A stretch of DNA of 64,000 bases, taken from contig NZ_CP034550.1 of NCBI RefSeq assembly GCF_009498035.1, forward strand, positions 6,324,001 through 6,388,000, written 5' to 3'. Position 1 is the first letter of the stretch. Every line of letters begins with the position of its first letter. This document shows positions 8,996 through 18,631 of this stretch, one piece after another. Under the pieces are notes generated by a model that saw only the letters and a program-made list of their open reading frames with translations, was not told where the DNA came from and made no database searches. The DNA comes from Saccharothrix syringae (GTDB lineage Bacteria; Actinomycetota; Actinomycetes; Mycobacteriales; Pseudonocardiaceae). The position numbers and the translations under genes are program-made.

Positions 8996-9580
8996 ATGGA
9001 CAACTCCGAGTTGACAACCGAGATCCAGCAGCTGCTCGCCGCCAGCTTCATGCACGGCCCAGCCGTCGAAGGGACCGACCCGGACGGCGCCGGCTCCACG
9101 TCGAAGCCTTGGCCGCGCTCCCGGCTCGGCATGTTCTGCCACGACGACCAGGTCCACTTCCTCGCCCTGCCCGACGATCCGGACGAACTTGCCCTGCTGC
9201 CGATCGGCCTAGTCGGCGATCCCTTCGCCGACCGCGTCCACGTCGCGCGCGGCATCGACTTCTGGGTCGGGGACCGCAGCCTGGAGAACCACCCACCCAA
9301 CCTGACCGTGAACATCCTGCTCGACGTCCTGCTCGCCGACATCGCCTCCGGTGCCTACACCGCCACCGACAACGACCGGGTCTTCATCCGACGGTTGCTC
9401 GCCGCGGGCAGGCCGCGCATCTCCGGGGCATGCCTGCTCCTGGGCCGCGACGAGACCAGGGACACCAGCACCGGGCTGCCGGAGAGGTTCCTGGACTGGT
9501 TGCAGCGCACAGCGCTCCAAGCCGTAGCCGACTTGGTGCAGACGATAGGCAGGACCGACGGAGTCGACGCCGGCGAGTAG
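8996..9580 (+). CDS. Hypothetical protein
   Basis: 194 residues from ATG 8996; the longer open frame upstream is not protein-like. Acidic, helical and without membrane segments. Recognisable stretches are MFCHDDQVHFLALPDDPDEL, which looks like a beta hairpin, and a C-terminal amphipathic helix. I find no known domain. It ends the small-gene cluster and is followed by a strong hairpin at 9728. Confidence 0.5.
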   Translation: MDNSELTTEIQQLLAASFMHGPAVEGTDPDGAGSTSKPWPRSRLGMFCHDDQVHFLALPDDPDELALLPIGLVGDPFADRVHVARGIDFWVGDRSLENHPPNLTVNILLDVLLADIASGAYTATDNDRVFIRRLLAAGRPRISGACLLLGRDETRDTSTGLPERFLDWLQRTALQAVADLVQTIGRTDGVDAGE

Positions 9581-9727
9581 ACCACCGTGCCCTGGGCGCC
9601 GCCCCCGAGGGCGCATCGGTGAACACGGGAACCGGTGCTACAACGGCTGCCATGGGCAGGCGTACCGCTCACGGGCAGGCCGTGACGGGCAGGTGCAGAG
9701 CCGGAGAACTTCGGAAGAGACGGGCAA

Positions 9728-9757
9728 GGGCGTGCCTGGCCGAAGCCAGGCACGCCC
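9728..9757. terminator. 13-bp stem with CGAA tetraloop
   Basis: Perfect inverted repeat 9728-9740/9745-9757 (arm GGGCGTGCCTGGC) closed by CGAA. It follows the 8996 gene and is a good candidate for a transcription stop. Downstream, 9760-10078 holds no supportable gene. Confidence 0.65.
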
Positions 9758-10078
9758 GATGTCACCCGCACAAGCCCGAAGGCTTACCACCACCGCAGGT
9801 AGTGGCTCGACCAAAAATGCGGGGACACAACGCACCAGGACCGTACAGGCTCCCAAGGACCCTATCCCGATGCGCGCTCCAGTGTAGCGACTCAACGGAT
9901 CACCACCACAGCCCTGGTGTCGTAGGGCACCAACCCACCCCGAAGCGGGCCTGACCTGGCTTTTGCCGCACCCCTGGCTGCGTACGCGACCAAGCGAACA
10001 TCGTCTCCGGAGCCGCGCCTCACCAACGCCCCCCTCGTGCCCTGAGGCTGTCATGCCGCTCCGACCGCATCAAGGCAC

Positions 10079-10120
10079 CCGAAATAATTCTTCTCCGCAA
10101 GCTCCGAACAATTATTCCGG
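10079..10120. repeat. AT-rich inverted repeat
   Basis: CCGAAATAATT (10079-10089) pairs with AATTATTCCGG (10110-10120) with one mismatch across a 20-nt loop. It lies in an unusually AT-rich island (about 10080-10410) upstream of the zinc-ribbon gene. An operator or DNA-melting site is possible. Confidence 0.45.
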
Positions 10121-10314
10121 GGCCCACCTTGACCCGGTCTACGCGACACGAAACCGGCACTACGCGAGGGGGACGGGAGAAAAAGGGTTAGCCACCACTC
10201 CGAACATGTCAACAATGCACGCACCTCACGTCCCGAGGAGTCAAAACCGCAGGTCAGAAGCACGGAATGCAAGGTAACACTTCGACAACAAGCGCAAACG
10301 GACCACCCCTCGTC

Positions 10315-10343
10315 TTGCGAATTGCAAGAATCGCGACTAGGAT
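10315..10343 (+). promoter_or_regulatory. Candidate sigma-70-type promoter
   Basis: TTGCGA at 10315-10320 and TAGGAT at 10338-10343 are separated by 17 bases, close to the actinobacterial housekeeping consensus, and a small CTTGC/GCAAG dyad overlaps the -35 region. Transcription would begin near 10350, giving a ~60-base leader for the gene at 10412. Confidence 0.55.
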
Positions 10344-10411
10344 TAAAACTGCAAGAAACACCGGGAAGACCAAACCCGGCGAACGTACAGCTCCCAATTT
10401 CGAGGTTATTC

Positions 10412-11632
10412 ATGTCGCAGCGCGTTTCCGTTCCCACGGCCCTTGCCGACATTGCGTCCCTGGTCAGGTCCGGTGATCTGACCACCGCCAAGCGTCGCGT
10501 CCGCACCGTGGTCAACACCGTTGACCCGCAGACGCTAGCCCTGATGGACAAGTGCGCTACCACGCTGAGCAGCTACCCCTACAGCATCGCCGTGGCGAAG
10601 CTGCGCAACGCTTGGCAGCGCACCACCAGCGCCGAGGACCGCGCCGTTATCGCTGCCTGTGTCCCCGACCAGGACCCTGGCCTCTACCGCCCCGACACCG
10701 CCGACGCGCCCCGCTACGGTCGCGGCAACTACCAGGCCCCCCGCAACAGCAATTCCCGCTACGAGCACAGCGCCCGCCGTACCGTGCCCGAGCAGCGCCG
10801 CCGCGCCCACGCCCAGAACGAACCGCGCACCGTGACCGAGTACGTCGAGAACCGCGCCGGGGTGGACGACGCCCCCGCCCGCGCGGAACGGCCGATCGCC
10901 TACGAACTGGACTACGACCGGGCCGCCGTTGCCGATCTGCGCACCCGCCCGTGCGTATGGTGCGCCGGGGAACGCGCCGTCATCGACGTTTACACCGACC
11001 GCGTCAAGGCCGGTCACGGTGACGACGGGCTGTGCAGCGAGTGCCGCTCGCTCAACCGCCCCGGCATCCCCGAGCTGCCCACCGGCCACAGCTACGCCGA
11101 CGCCATCCACGCCCGGTGCGACTACCACGTCACCCACAGCGGATTGCCCGCCGTGCGCGCCGAGTGGCGACGCGCCATGCGGCAACACCGCCGCCTCACC
11201 GCCGCCACCATCGAGCAGTGGGCGCAGGACTACCAGCAGCGGCACGCCCCCGTCACGGTGGTCGAAGGCGTTCCCCGCTGCGCCCACTGTGACGCCAACC
11301 TCCACAGCGCACCCAACCCCTACGACGTGCCCAACGAGCACGACGAGCGCACCACGCCGCATGACCCGCGCTACTGCTCCCGCACCTGCGCCGACGCCGC
11401 CACCGCCCCCGAAGACATCCCCGAACCCCAGCCCCAGCACAACCAGGAACAGGAATCCCAGCCCGAACCGGAGCCCCAGCCGGAGCCGGAGCCGGAAAGC
11501 GTGCCCACGGTGGACGATGGTTCGTGTGGGACGTGCGGAGACATGCGGCAGGTCCGGCAAGGTCTGTGCCTGGACTGCCGGCGGCTGGAGCAGCAGACCG
11601 CCCAGCAGCAGGCCGAACCGGTGGCCGCCTAA
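10412..11632 (+). CDS. Multi-zinc-ribbon hypothetical protein of the transfer region
   Basis: 406 residues from ATG 10412. Three CxxC-type pairs are visible: CVWC with CSEC near residues 185-220, CAHC with CSRTC near 290-330, and CGTC with CLDC near 370-390, suggesting three zinc ribbons. An N-terminal helical domain (first ~80 residues) precedes a basic, Arg/Tyr-rich linker. A run of Glu-Pro/Gln-Pro repeats separates the last two ribbons. It could bind DNA or RNA. Its promoter lies in the AT-rich island. Such proteins commonly accompany actinobacterial transfer genes, but no function is known to me. Confidence 0.65.
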   Translation: MSQRVSVPTALADIASLVRSGDLTTAKRRVRTVVNTVDPQTLALMDKCATTLSSYPYSIAVAKLRNAWQRTTSAEDRAVIAACVPDQDPGLYRPDTADAPRYGRGNYQAPRNSNSRYEHSARRTVPEQRRRAHAQNEPRTVTEYVENRAGVDDAPARAERPIAYELDYDRAAVADLRTRPCVWCAGERAVIDVYTDRVKAGHGDDGLCSECRSLNRPGIPELPTGHSYADAIHARCDYHVTHSGLPAVRAEWRRAMRQHRRLTAATIEQWAQDYQQRHAPVTVVEGVPRCAHCDANLHSAPNPYDVPNEHDERTTPHDPRYCSRTCADAATAPEDIPEPQPQHNQEQESQPEPEPQPEPEPESVPTVDDGSCGTCGDMRQVRQGLCLDCRRLEQQTAQQQAEPVAA

Positions 11633-11755
11633 CACCGAACGCCGCCGGCGGACAGGCCGACCCCGTCCGCCGGCACCCAGCAAGTAAGCGGGGTGGCCGG
11701 CATCGAGCCGACCACCCCGCCAAGAGCTGGCCCCACCCACCCACCCCCGACCGCC

Positions 11756-12382
11756 TCACGGCGACATCGAACCCGCCTGCGGCGGGTACTCACCCCCACC
11801 AGCCCCCACACCTCCCGCATCCAAGCGGTGCCCCCCACCTACCGCACGAGCACTCCCGTCAGCATCACCGTCCGGCGGCACCACACCGCCCGACACGTAC
11901 TCACCGGAACCGCTCACCACGTCCGGTTCAGCATCGACACTGGCACCGGCGACATCCTCGCCCACACCGGCCACGCCCTCGGTGTCCTGTTCCGGTTCAT
12001 CCGCCTCATCCCCGGTCGAGGCCGAGCGCGCCAAGCGCACCAGCGACGCGACCATCTGATCCGACATCCCGGTATAGCGCGCCAGCTCGACCTCACCGAA
12101 CACCTCCAGCGCCGCCACGACCGTCTGCGCCAGACCAACGCGGGCCGTCTGCTTCTTCGCCCGCTCCGCCTCGACGTCCGTCCCGAGCTGCTCACGCAGC
12201 ACGGCGACCCGCTCACGGTGCCGCTTCCGCAGTGCCGCGATCCGCTCGTCACTGCCGCGCTCCACCTCCTCGGCAGCCTCAGCGGCCCTCACGACATCCC
12301 GGATTGCGGTCGTGCGCAGCCGCGCTCGCCGCTTGTCCTCCTCCGCCACCTGGCGGGCGATGTCCTTCGCCGACACAGCCAT
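11756..12382 (-). CDS. Coiled-coil protein divergent from the relaxase; possible relaxosome accessory factor
   Basis: 208 residues. The first ~100 are strongly helical and charged (KRRARLRTTAIRDVVRAAEA and similar heptads), followed by a helix-turn-helix-like EVELARYTGMSDQMVASLVR, then a long Gly/Asp-rich disordered tail. Gene position, with its start facing the relaxase across a 348-bp intergenic region holding the palindrome, is typical of proteins that help a relaxase bind oriT or that repress the relaxase promoter. That role is inferred from context only. The tail's low complexity means the true end is certain only by its stop codon. Confidence 0.6.
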   Translation of the reverse strand: MAVSAKDIARQVAEEDKRRARLRTTAIRDVVRAAEAAEEVERGSDERIAALRKRHRERVAVLREQLGTDVEAERAKKQTARVGLAQTVVAALEVFGEVELARYTGMSDQMVASLVRLARSASTGDEADEPEQDTEGVAGVGEDVAGASVDAEPDVVSGSGEYVSGGVVPPDGDADGSARAVGGGHRLDAGGVGAGGGEYPPQAGSMSP

Positions 12383-12524
12383 ACCCCTCGACCTCCGCTC
12401 CGCACGATCCCCCTGGGAGCACTACCACCGTAAACGCCGATTCCGCCCAACTCCAGCAGAAAGAGCACTGGCCACAGCAGCACAGACCCGATACGGCACA
12501 TCCGCCGCATCTGCCCTTCGAGCA

Positions 12525-12715
12525 ACTTTTCGCTCAACGAAAAGTCAGCATCGGAGCCGCCCGCTGCTTTCAAGCATTACAAGATCAACCGATTTGCACT
12601 ATGGTATCCACGAGGTTTCCGCATCAGGCCAGCGGTCCGGATGCGGTGATCTCGGCCCCCACGCCAAGAGCCGAAGTGGCGACAGGTCGCGCAGCGCCGT
12701 CGCCGAGCAGCGCGT
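12525..12715. other. Candidate origin of transfer / relaxase promoter region
   Basis: Between the divergent coiled-coil gene and the relaxase. It starts with a perfect 8-bp dyad (12525-12532/12538-12545, arm ACTTTTCG) with a 5-nt loop. A conserved block, GCACTATGGTATCC (12596-12609), follows, and a GGGGAGG ribosome site at 12716-12722 serves the relaxase. The region is duplicated in inverted, decayed form at 820-1010 with identical internal spacing, which argues that it is a functional DNA site. I cannot locate the nick. Confidence 0.55.
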
Positions 12716-12730
12716 GGGGAGGTCGGGGAC

Positions 12731-15700
12731 GTGGCTTACGTCAAGCCCATCGGCTTCAACCCTGTGGAGATTGACTACCGCCTCGGCGAGCACGACTCGT
12801 GCAGCGGCTCCGACCGTGAACGGCCACTGTCGACACACCCGCAGGGTGGTCCCACGGGTCTGCTATGGATCGGGCAAGGGCTGCACGAGGTCGGCATCAC
12901 GCCGCTGAGTCCGCTGACCCGCGACCAGTTCCCCCAGGCACGGGCTCTCGCCACCGGACGGCACCCGTACACCGGCGAGGTGCTGGTGGAGCCCAAAAAG
13001 GCGGTCCCGGAGGACGCCAAGCTGCCGATCTCGCCCCTGGTGCGCGCCGTGCACGGCATCGCCGCCCAAGCCGGGGTACCGGTGTCGGACGTGCTCGCTG
13101 AGCGCAAGCTGCGCGACATGTTCGCCACCGCGGAGCGGGTGTGGCGGGCCGACGGAGAGACCGCGCGCCTGCGCGCCGACCACGCAGGTCTCATCCTCGA
13201 CGCCGTAGGGCTGGCACCGGACGAGGTCTGGCAGCCCGGCGCCTTCACGCAAGCCACGGCGAACCTGTTCACCATCGTCCAGACCACCGGCCACACCGGA
13301 AAGCCGCGCAACAAGCGGGTGCCGCGACGCGTCATCACCGGCAACGCCGCCTACGACCTCACCGTCGACATCCCCAAGAGCGACTCGACCTTCCTGGCCA
13401 TTGCCACCCCGGAACTGGCCGCGCAGGCGGAGCCGATGTTCCTCCAGCAGGTGCTGCGCACCTTCGACTGGCTCGAAGCACGCACCGCCTACGGCATGCG
13501 CGGCAAACACGGCCAAGGCAAGACCGCAGCCACCGTCCCAGGATCCGGCTTCCTGGGGTGGGCGATAGTCGAACGCACCGCCCGTCCGGTGGAGGGCATG
13601 CCCGTGGGCGATCCGCACTGGCACGTCCACCTCACCCTGGCCAACATGACCCGCGGCACCGAGGACGGCAAGTGGAGCACCATCGCCGCCGGCGGACGCG
13701 ACCTGATCCGCCACGCCCCGGTGGTGCAACACATGGTGCACGCACTGATCCGCCACCAGATGACCACCAGATTCGGTGTACGCTACCGCCGCAGCGAACG
13801 CACCGGTCGCTGGGAGATCGCGGGCATCCCCGACGAGACACTGCGGCAGTTCAGCAAGCGCAACACCGACATCCGTGCGCTGCTCACCCATCTGGGACAC
13901 GACCCGCAGACCGCGACCCGCGTCCAACAGGACCTTGCCGCCCGACTGACCCGCCGCCCCAAACACGCACCGGGACGTGCCCACGGCAACTACATCGACG
14001 CTCCCGACGCCACGCTCCAGGACATCTGGCAAGGGCAGGAACTGGCCGCCGGACGCGACCCCGCCGAGCATCTGCGGCGCGTCCTCGCAGGCGGTCACCT
14101 GCCCGAAGACGGCGAGCAACCCGAACCCGAGCCGGTCGTCACCGCCGAAACCATCGCGCAACGCCTGCTCGACCCGGCCGCCGGTCTGACCTCACACAGC
14201 CGGCGCTTCACCCGCGCCGACGCACTACGCCACGTCGCCGACGCGATGCCCGGCGGCTACCCCTCCCCCGAGGCGATCGAGGCCATGACCGAACGGGTCC
14301 TGGCGCACCTGGACTTCGTCCGACTGCCCCAGGGCGCGGAGCTGGTGCATGGGGTGGGCACGAAGCGCTCCCTGGCCGCTCAGCACATGGCCAACGCGCA
14401 GCAGTTCACCACCACCGACGTCGTCGAAGCCGAGAAGATCATCCTTCGCGCCGCGCGGGCCAGCCACCCCGAACAGTCACCAGTGCGCGTCACCGACCCC
14501 GACCTGCTCCAGATGGCGCTCGACACCGTCGAAGCCGGACAGGGCTACCCGCTCTCCGACGAGCAACGCGCCGCCGTGACCCGCCTGGCCACCGACGGCC
14601 GCATGATCGACACCGTCAACGGCGCCCCCGGCACCGGCAAAACCACCCTCCTGCGCGCCCTGCGCACCATCCTGGAGGCAGCCGGCTACACCGTGCAGGG
14701 CGCGGCCACCGCCGCCGTCGCCGCCCGCAACCTCCAAGCCGAATCCGGCATCCCCTCCCGCACCCTCACCTCGCTGCTCAGCACCACCGAGGACCCCGAC
14801 AGCACCGTGCTCACCGGCGTCGACGTGCTCGTGGTCGACGAGGCCAACCTCACTGACGACCGCGACCGCGCCCGGCTCTACCAACGCGCCGCCCGCACCG
14901 GCACCCGCATCATCGAAGTCGGCGACAGGCTCCAGCTGCGCGGCGTCGGCGCGGGCAGCCTGTTCGGCCACGTCCACCGACTCGTCGACGGCCCCGAACT
15001 GGTCGACAACCGGCGCCAACGCGAGGAGGATGAACGCGAAGCCATCGCCCTGTGGCGGGAGGGCCGCTACAGCGAAGCCCTCGCGATCTGGATGCTCAAG
15101 AATCGGCTGGTCGCCACCGACACCACCTCCGAGGCCACCGCCGCCATGCTCGCCACCTGGGCGCAGATGCGCGCCGGAGCACCCGACCCGCACACCGAGA
15201 TCCGCGGTCTGGTCATGCTCAGCGCCACCCGGGACATGGTCGACCGCCTCAACCACGGTGCCCAGGCACTGCGTCTGGCCGACGGCGAACTCGGTCCGGG
15301 CCGCACCTATGCGCTGCGCCGCGGCGGCGAGATCCGCTTCCACGTCGGCGACCACGTGCTGATGCGCATCAACGCCGTGCAGCGCCGCACGCTGGCCGAC
15401 ACCGACGTCCTCAACGGCTACCGCGCCGTCGTCACCGCCATCGCCGACGACGGCACCCTCACCGTCGAATGGCAGGAGGACGCAGCCGACGGCCGCACCA
15501 CCCGCCTGGGCAGACTCACGCCCGAGTACATCGCCCGCGGCGGCGTCTCCCTCGGCTACGCCATGACCGTGCACAAGAGTGAGGGCCTCACCGTCGGCGA
15601 CCAGTGGCGCGGCCCCGACGGCGAATGGTCCGGCGGCACGCTGCTCTTCCACGCCGCCGGAGCCGACAACCCCGCAGCCCACGTCGCGACCAGTCGACAC

Positions 15701-17791
15701 CGCAGTGCCGTCCACCTCTTCGCACCACTGGACGCCCTGGACGCCGAACGCGAAGCGACCAACCGGCCCAGGCCGGGCACCCGCGCGGAGCGGATGGAAC
15801 GCGCCGTCGAGAAGCTGGCCCGTCGTGCCCGCGCCACCGAAACCTGCCCTGACGACCTCCCCGTCGTCGTCCAACTCGGCTTGGCGGAGTTCCGCGACCT
15901 CACCGACGCCCAAGCCCGGGAGCAACGCTCCCGGGACGCCGAAGCCGCGGCACGCGAAGCCGACCGTCGCCGTCAGGAACGCGCGGAACGCAGCACCCAG
16001 GCCAAGCAGGCACGTGTCGAACGTGCCGAGCGGGACCAGCGGTTGCGTGGGCGTGCGGCGGAGCTGCTACGCGACGTGTGGCGCCATGAGCCCGATCTGG
16101 TGGAGCGGATCATCGCCGCGGCGGCCTTCAGCAGCGTGGCGCGACGGCTGGCCGAAGTCGAAGACTCGGCCTTGAACGTGCACGAGGTATTGGCCCAGGT
16201 ACCGCTGCGCACCGTCGCCTCCGACGCTGTCACCGACCCCGCGGCGTTCACCGCGTGGGCCGTACGCGACGCCGCCGAACGCCTCGCCGACGGCCGCGTC
16301 AACGCCGCACACGATCAGGCCGAACGCCGACAGCAGTGGCAGCTACTGCGCGACCAGGTCGCCGACCTGGTGCGTGAGACCTGGACCGCACGCCCCGAAC
16401 TGGCCGAAGCCGTCATCACCAGCGCCACGTTCGACGCCGTCGTGCGCCAGCTCGACCGGCACGCGGTCGGCGGACTCGACGCCCGCACCCTGCTGGCACG
16501 CGTCCCGCTGGCCAAGGTCGGCCGCGACAACGTCGAAGACCCGGCGCGCCTGACCGCCTACTTCATCAAGCGCACCGCCGGCGCCCACCAGTGGGAAGCC
16601 GACAAGGCGCAGCGGAACAGCGACCGGGCAGCCGCCGAGCGCCACCGCCGACGCACCGCCGTCGAACACCTGCGCCAGGCGTGGCCCGACCATCCCGAGG
16701 TCGTCGACCTCGTCGCAGGAGGGCCCGCGTTCGGCGCGCTCGCCCAACGGATCGAACAAGCCGCCGAAGCAGGCATCGATGTGGACGCCGCACTACGCCA
16801 GGTCTCGCCCGCCGAGGTGAGTGCACGCTGGGTCAAGAACCCCTCGGCGTTCACCACCAGCCACTTCCAACGCGCCGCACAACACCAGATCGAACTCGCC
16901 GGGCGCGATCCCGCTGCCGCCGATCAACAGCCGCACCCCCGCGCCCCTGAAGCACAGGGCGTGCCGCACTGGGCCGATCGCGAACACGGCCGCCACGACG
17001 ACGAGCACCTGCGGCGCCTGCTCGCCGTCGAACAGCAACGCCTCGCCGCACTCGACCGAGCAGTCACCGAAGCTCGCCACAACGCCGAAGAACTACGTAT
17101 CCAGGTTACCGCCGAAGCCGGTCCGGCCGTGCGGACACTCGACGACCACCTGCACCGGCTCCGCGAGCAAGCCGACCTGGTGCGTCAAGCCGACGACCTC
17201 GAAACACGCTGGCACGCCGCACTGGAACGCGCCGAAAACGCCGCCGCCGACCGCGCCCGCACCCAACACGCCCTCGACACCCTCGGACCACTGGCCCGCA
17301 CACGCCGCACAGAGCTGTCCGAGCAGGTCAAATACCACGCTGAACGGGAAGAACAGGCGCACGCCGACGCCCGCGACCTCGCCGCCCAGGCGGCCCGGCT
17401 CCACGAACGCACCGGCCCTCCCGACCAGCGCCGCCACACCCTCACCCGAGCCGACGCGGCGGAAAAGGACTACGAACACGCGCGCCCCAGAGCACAACAG
17501 CGAGACCTCGACACCCTCACCGCCGCCCAGGACCGCGCCGAACGCCTCGCCGCCGAACACCACAGCCTCACCAGGCGCATCGACGGCCTGCGCGACGAGA
17601 TCGAACTGCGGGCCGGACAACCTGCGGAAATACGCGAGCGAGAGCAGCAGGAACGCCACACCGAACTGGTCTCCGCGCGCGATCGAGCCAGCCGGGCAGC
17701 GGAGCCGGTCGCCGAGCACCAGCGAAGCGTCGACGACATCGAGCCAGCACAGATCAGCAATGACATCGAGCCGCAGCCGGGCGACCAGTGA
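12731..17791 (+). CDS. traA: MobF-type conjugative relaxase/helicase (TraA/TrwC-like)
   Basis: 1,686 residues from GTG 12731 (GGGGAGG 8 bases upstream). Domains in order: TrwC-type relaxase with candidate catalytic Tyr16 (EIDYRLGEH) and the metal-binding triad HWHVH (H296, H298, H300); RecD-like helicase with Walker A GAPGTGKTT (631-639), Walker B VVDEAN (701-706) and motif VI GYAMTVHKSEG (942-952); three tandem ~80-90-residue repeats (about 1107-1187, 1202-1287, 1311-1387); and a long coiled coil to the end. The family nicks oriT, stays linked to the 5' end and unwinds the strand for export. It is longer than most relatives because of the repeats and coiled coil. Confidence 0.93.
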   Translation: MAYVKPIGFNPVEIDYRLGEHDSCSGSDRERPLSTHPQGGPTGLLWIGQGLHEVGITPLSPLTRDQFPQARALATGRHPYTGEVLVEPKKAVPEDAKLPISPLVRAVHGIAAQAGVPVSDVLAERKLRDMFATAERVWRADGETARLRADHAGLILDAVGLAPDEVWQPGAFTQATANLFTIVQTTGHTGKPRNKRVPRRVITGNAAYDLTVDIPKSDSTFLAIATPELAAQAEPMFLQQVLRTFDWLEARTAYGMRGKHGQGKTAATVPGSGFLGWAIVERTARPVEGMPVGDPHWHVHLTLANMTRGTEDGKWSTIAAGGRDLIRHAPVVQHMVHALIRHQMTTRFGVRYRRSERTGRWEIAGIPDETLRQFSKRNTDIRALLTHLGHDPQTATRVQQDLAARLTRRPKHAPGRAHGNYIDAPDATLQDIWQGQELAAGRDPAEHLRRVLAGGHLPEDGEQPEPEPVVTAETIAQRLLDPAAGLTSHSRRFTRADALRHVADAMPGGYPSPEAIEAMTERVLAHLDFVRLPQGAELVHGVGTKRSLAAQHMANAQQFTTTDVVEAEKIILRAARASHPEQSPVRVTDPDLLQMALDTVEAGQGYPLSDEQRAAVTRLATDGRMIDTVNGAPGTGKTTLLRALRTILEAAGYTVQGAATAAVAARNLQAESGIPSRTLTSLLSTTEDPDSTVLTGVDVLVVDEANLTDDRDRARLYQRAARTGTRIIEVGDRLQLRGVGAGSLFGHVHRLVDGPELVDNRRQREEDEREAIALWREGRYSEALAIWMLKNRLVATDTTSEATAAMLATWAQMRAGAPDPHTEIRGLVMLSATRDMVDRLNHGAQALRLADGELGPGRTYALRRGGEIRFHVGDHVLMRINAVQRRTLADTDVLNGYRAVVTAIADDGTLTVEWQEDAADGRTTRLGRLTPEYIARGGVSLGYAMTVHKSEGLTVGDQWRGPDGEWSGGTLLFHAAGADNPAAHVATSRHRSAVHLFAPLDALDAEREATNRPRPGTRAERMERAVEKLARRARATETCPDDLPVVVQLGLAEFRDLTDAQAREQRSRDAEAAAREADRRRQERAERSTQAKQARVERAERDQRLRGRAAELLRDVWRHEPDLVERIIAAAAFSSVARRLAEVEDSALNVHEVLAQVPLRTVASDAVTDPAAFTAWAVRDAAERLADGRVNAAHDQAERRQQWQLLRDQVADLVRETWTARPELAEAVITSATFDAVVRQLDRHAVGGLDARTLLARVPLAKVGRDNVEDPARLTAYFIKRTAGAHQWEADKAQRNSDRAAAERHRRRTAVEHLRQAWPDHPEVVDLVAGGPAFGALAQRIEQAAEAGIDVDAALRQVSPAEVSARWVKNPSAFTTSHFQRAAQHQIELAGRDPAAADQQPHPRAPEAQGVPHWADREHGRHDDEHLRRLLAVEQQRLAALDRAVTEARHNAEELRIQVTAEAGPAVRTLDDHLHRLREQADLVRQADDLETRWHAALERAENAAADRARTQHALDTLGPLARTRRTELSEQVKYHAEREEQAHADARDLAAQAARLHERTGPPDQRRHTLTRADAAEKDYEHARPRAQQRDLDTLTAAQDRAERLAAEHHSLTRRIDGLRDEIELRAGQPAEIREREQQERHTELVSARDRASRAAEPVAEHQRSVDDIEPAQISNDIEPQPGDQ

Positions 17792-17942
17792 CGATCACCC
17801 GGCCGCGCGGTCTCCGCCAATCCAATCGAATAGGAAGTTACTTCATGTCTTATCGTCGTTGACCGAGGATCGATAGTCGGAAGCACGACGACCAACGATC
17901 ACCGCCATTATCTTCAGGTGGGCGCGACTGCCTGCCCAATGA

Positions 17943-17986
17943 ACAGGGCCTTGCGTGATCGACATGTCGATCACGCAAGGCCCTGT
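17943..17986. terminator. 44-bp perfect palindrome, bidirectional terminator candidate
   Basis: Positions 17943-17964 are perfectly complementary to 17965-17986 with no loop spacer (centre ACATGT). It lies between the rightward relaxase gene and the leftward gene at 18030, exactly where a bidirectional transcription stop is expected. The length and perfection also make it a candidate protein-binding or recombination site. Confidence 0.7.
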
Positions 17987-18029
17987 GATCAACCCAGACG
18001 GCTGCTCTGATCAACTAGTGGTCACGCCC

Positions 18030-18605
18030 CTAGCCGCGGCACGATCTTTCGGTCATGGGTGTGGGTTTGGTCGTGAAGACGGTCAGTCCGCCGGGATTGG
18101 TGAGTGTTCCGCGTGCGAACACCGCCGCGGCTCCGGTCGGCGTACAGTAGGTGTGCCCGCCCTGAAGTGTGCGTGGTCGGACTTCCAGGGTGAAGGCGAG
18201 GAGCGCCACAGCGCCGGTGTCGGTGCTCAGCAGTTCGGTAATCAATTCGGAGAGATCGTGGCCCGGTTCGGTCCCAATGATGTCAAGCAAGGTCCGGGTG
18301 TCCCCCCTGCAGGCGGCCTGGTGGATCGGCCGAACCTGGTCCAGCAGCGCTGTGGGCAGCGCTTGGTTGTCCGAGTCGACGGTCTCGATGTCGGTGCACA
18401 CCCAGCCGTCAGGTGGAGCGGCTCGGACACCGGTCGTCGTGGTCGGCGGGTTCGTCGTCATGGTGGGCCGCGGGGCCGGGATGGTCGTCACACTGGCCGA
18501 AGCGAGCCCAACGGCGGGCTCCTCGGAGTCGATCGTTCTTACCGCGATGGCCGACAGGATGATCAGCACACCGGCCAGGACGCTCCACACCACAGGATTG
18601 CGCAT
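18030..18605 (-). CDS. Membrane-anchored hypothetical protein
   Basis: 191 residues. An N-terminal hydrophobic helix (VVWSVLAGVLIILSAIAV) is followed by a Thr/Pro-rich linker and an extracellular domain of ~120 residues with four cysteines (WVCTD, AACRG, TYCTP, SCRG), possibly two disulphides. No lipobox. It is last in a leftward set with the gene at 18632 (26-bp gap) and the sigma-like gene further upstream. Function unknown. Confidence 0.65.
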   Translation of the reverse strand: MRNPVVWSVLAGVLIILSAIAVRTIDSEEPAVGLASASVTTIPAPRPTMTTNPPTTTTGVRAAPPDGWVCTDIETVDSDNQALPTALLDQVRPIHQAACRGDTRTLLDIIGTEPGHDLSELITELLSTDTGAVALLAFTLEVRPRTLQGGHTYCTPTGAAAVFARGTLTNPGGLTVFTTKPTPMTERSCRG

Positions 18606-18631
18606 CAGGTCGTCCTTGACACAGGCATCGG

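Noticed and set aside
13141..15925. Long frames on both strands inside the relaxase gene
   Set aside because: Composition is Arg/Pro-rich with no motifs, while the relaxase frame carries all catalytic motifs.
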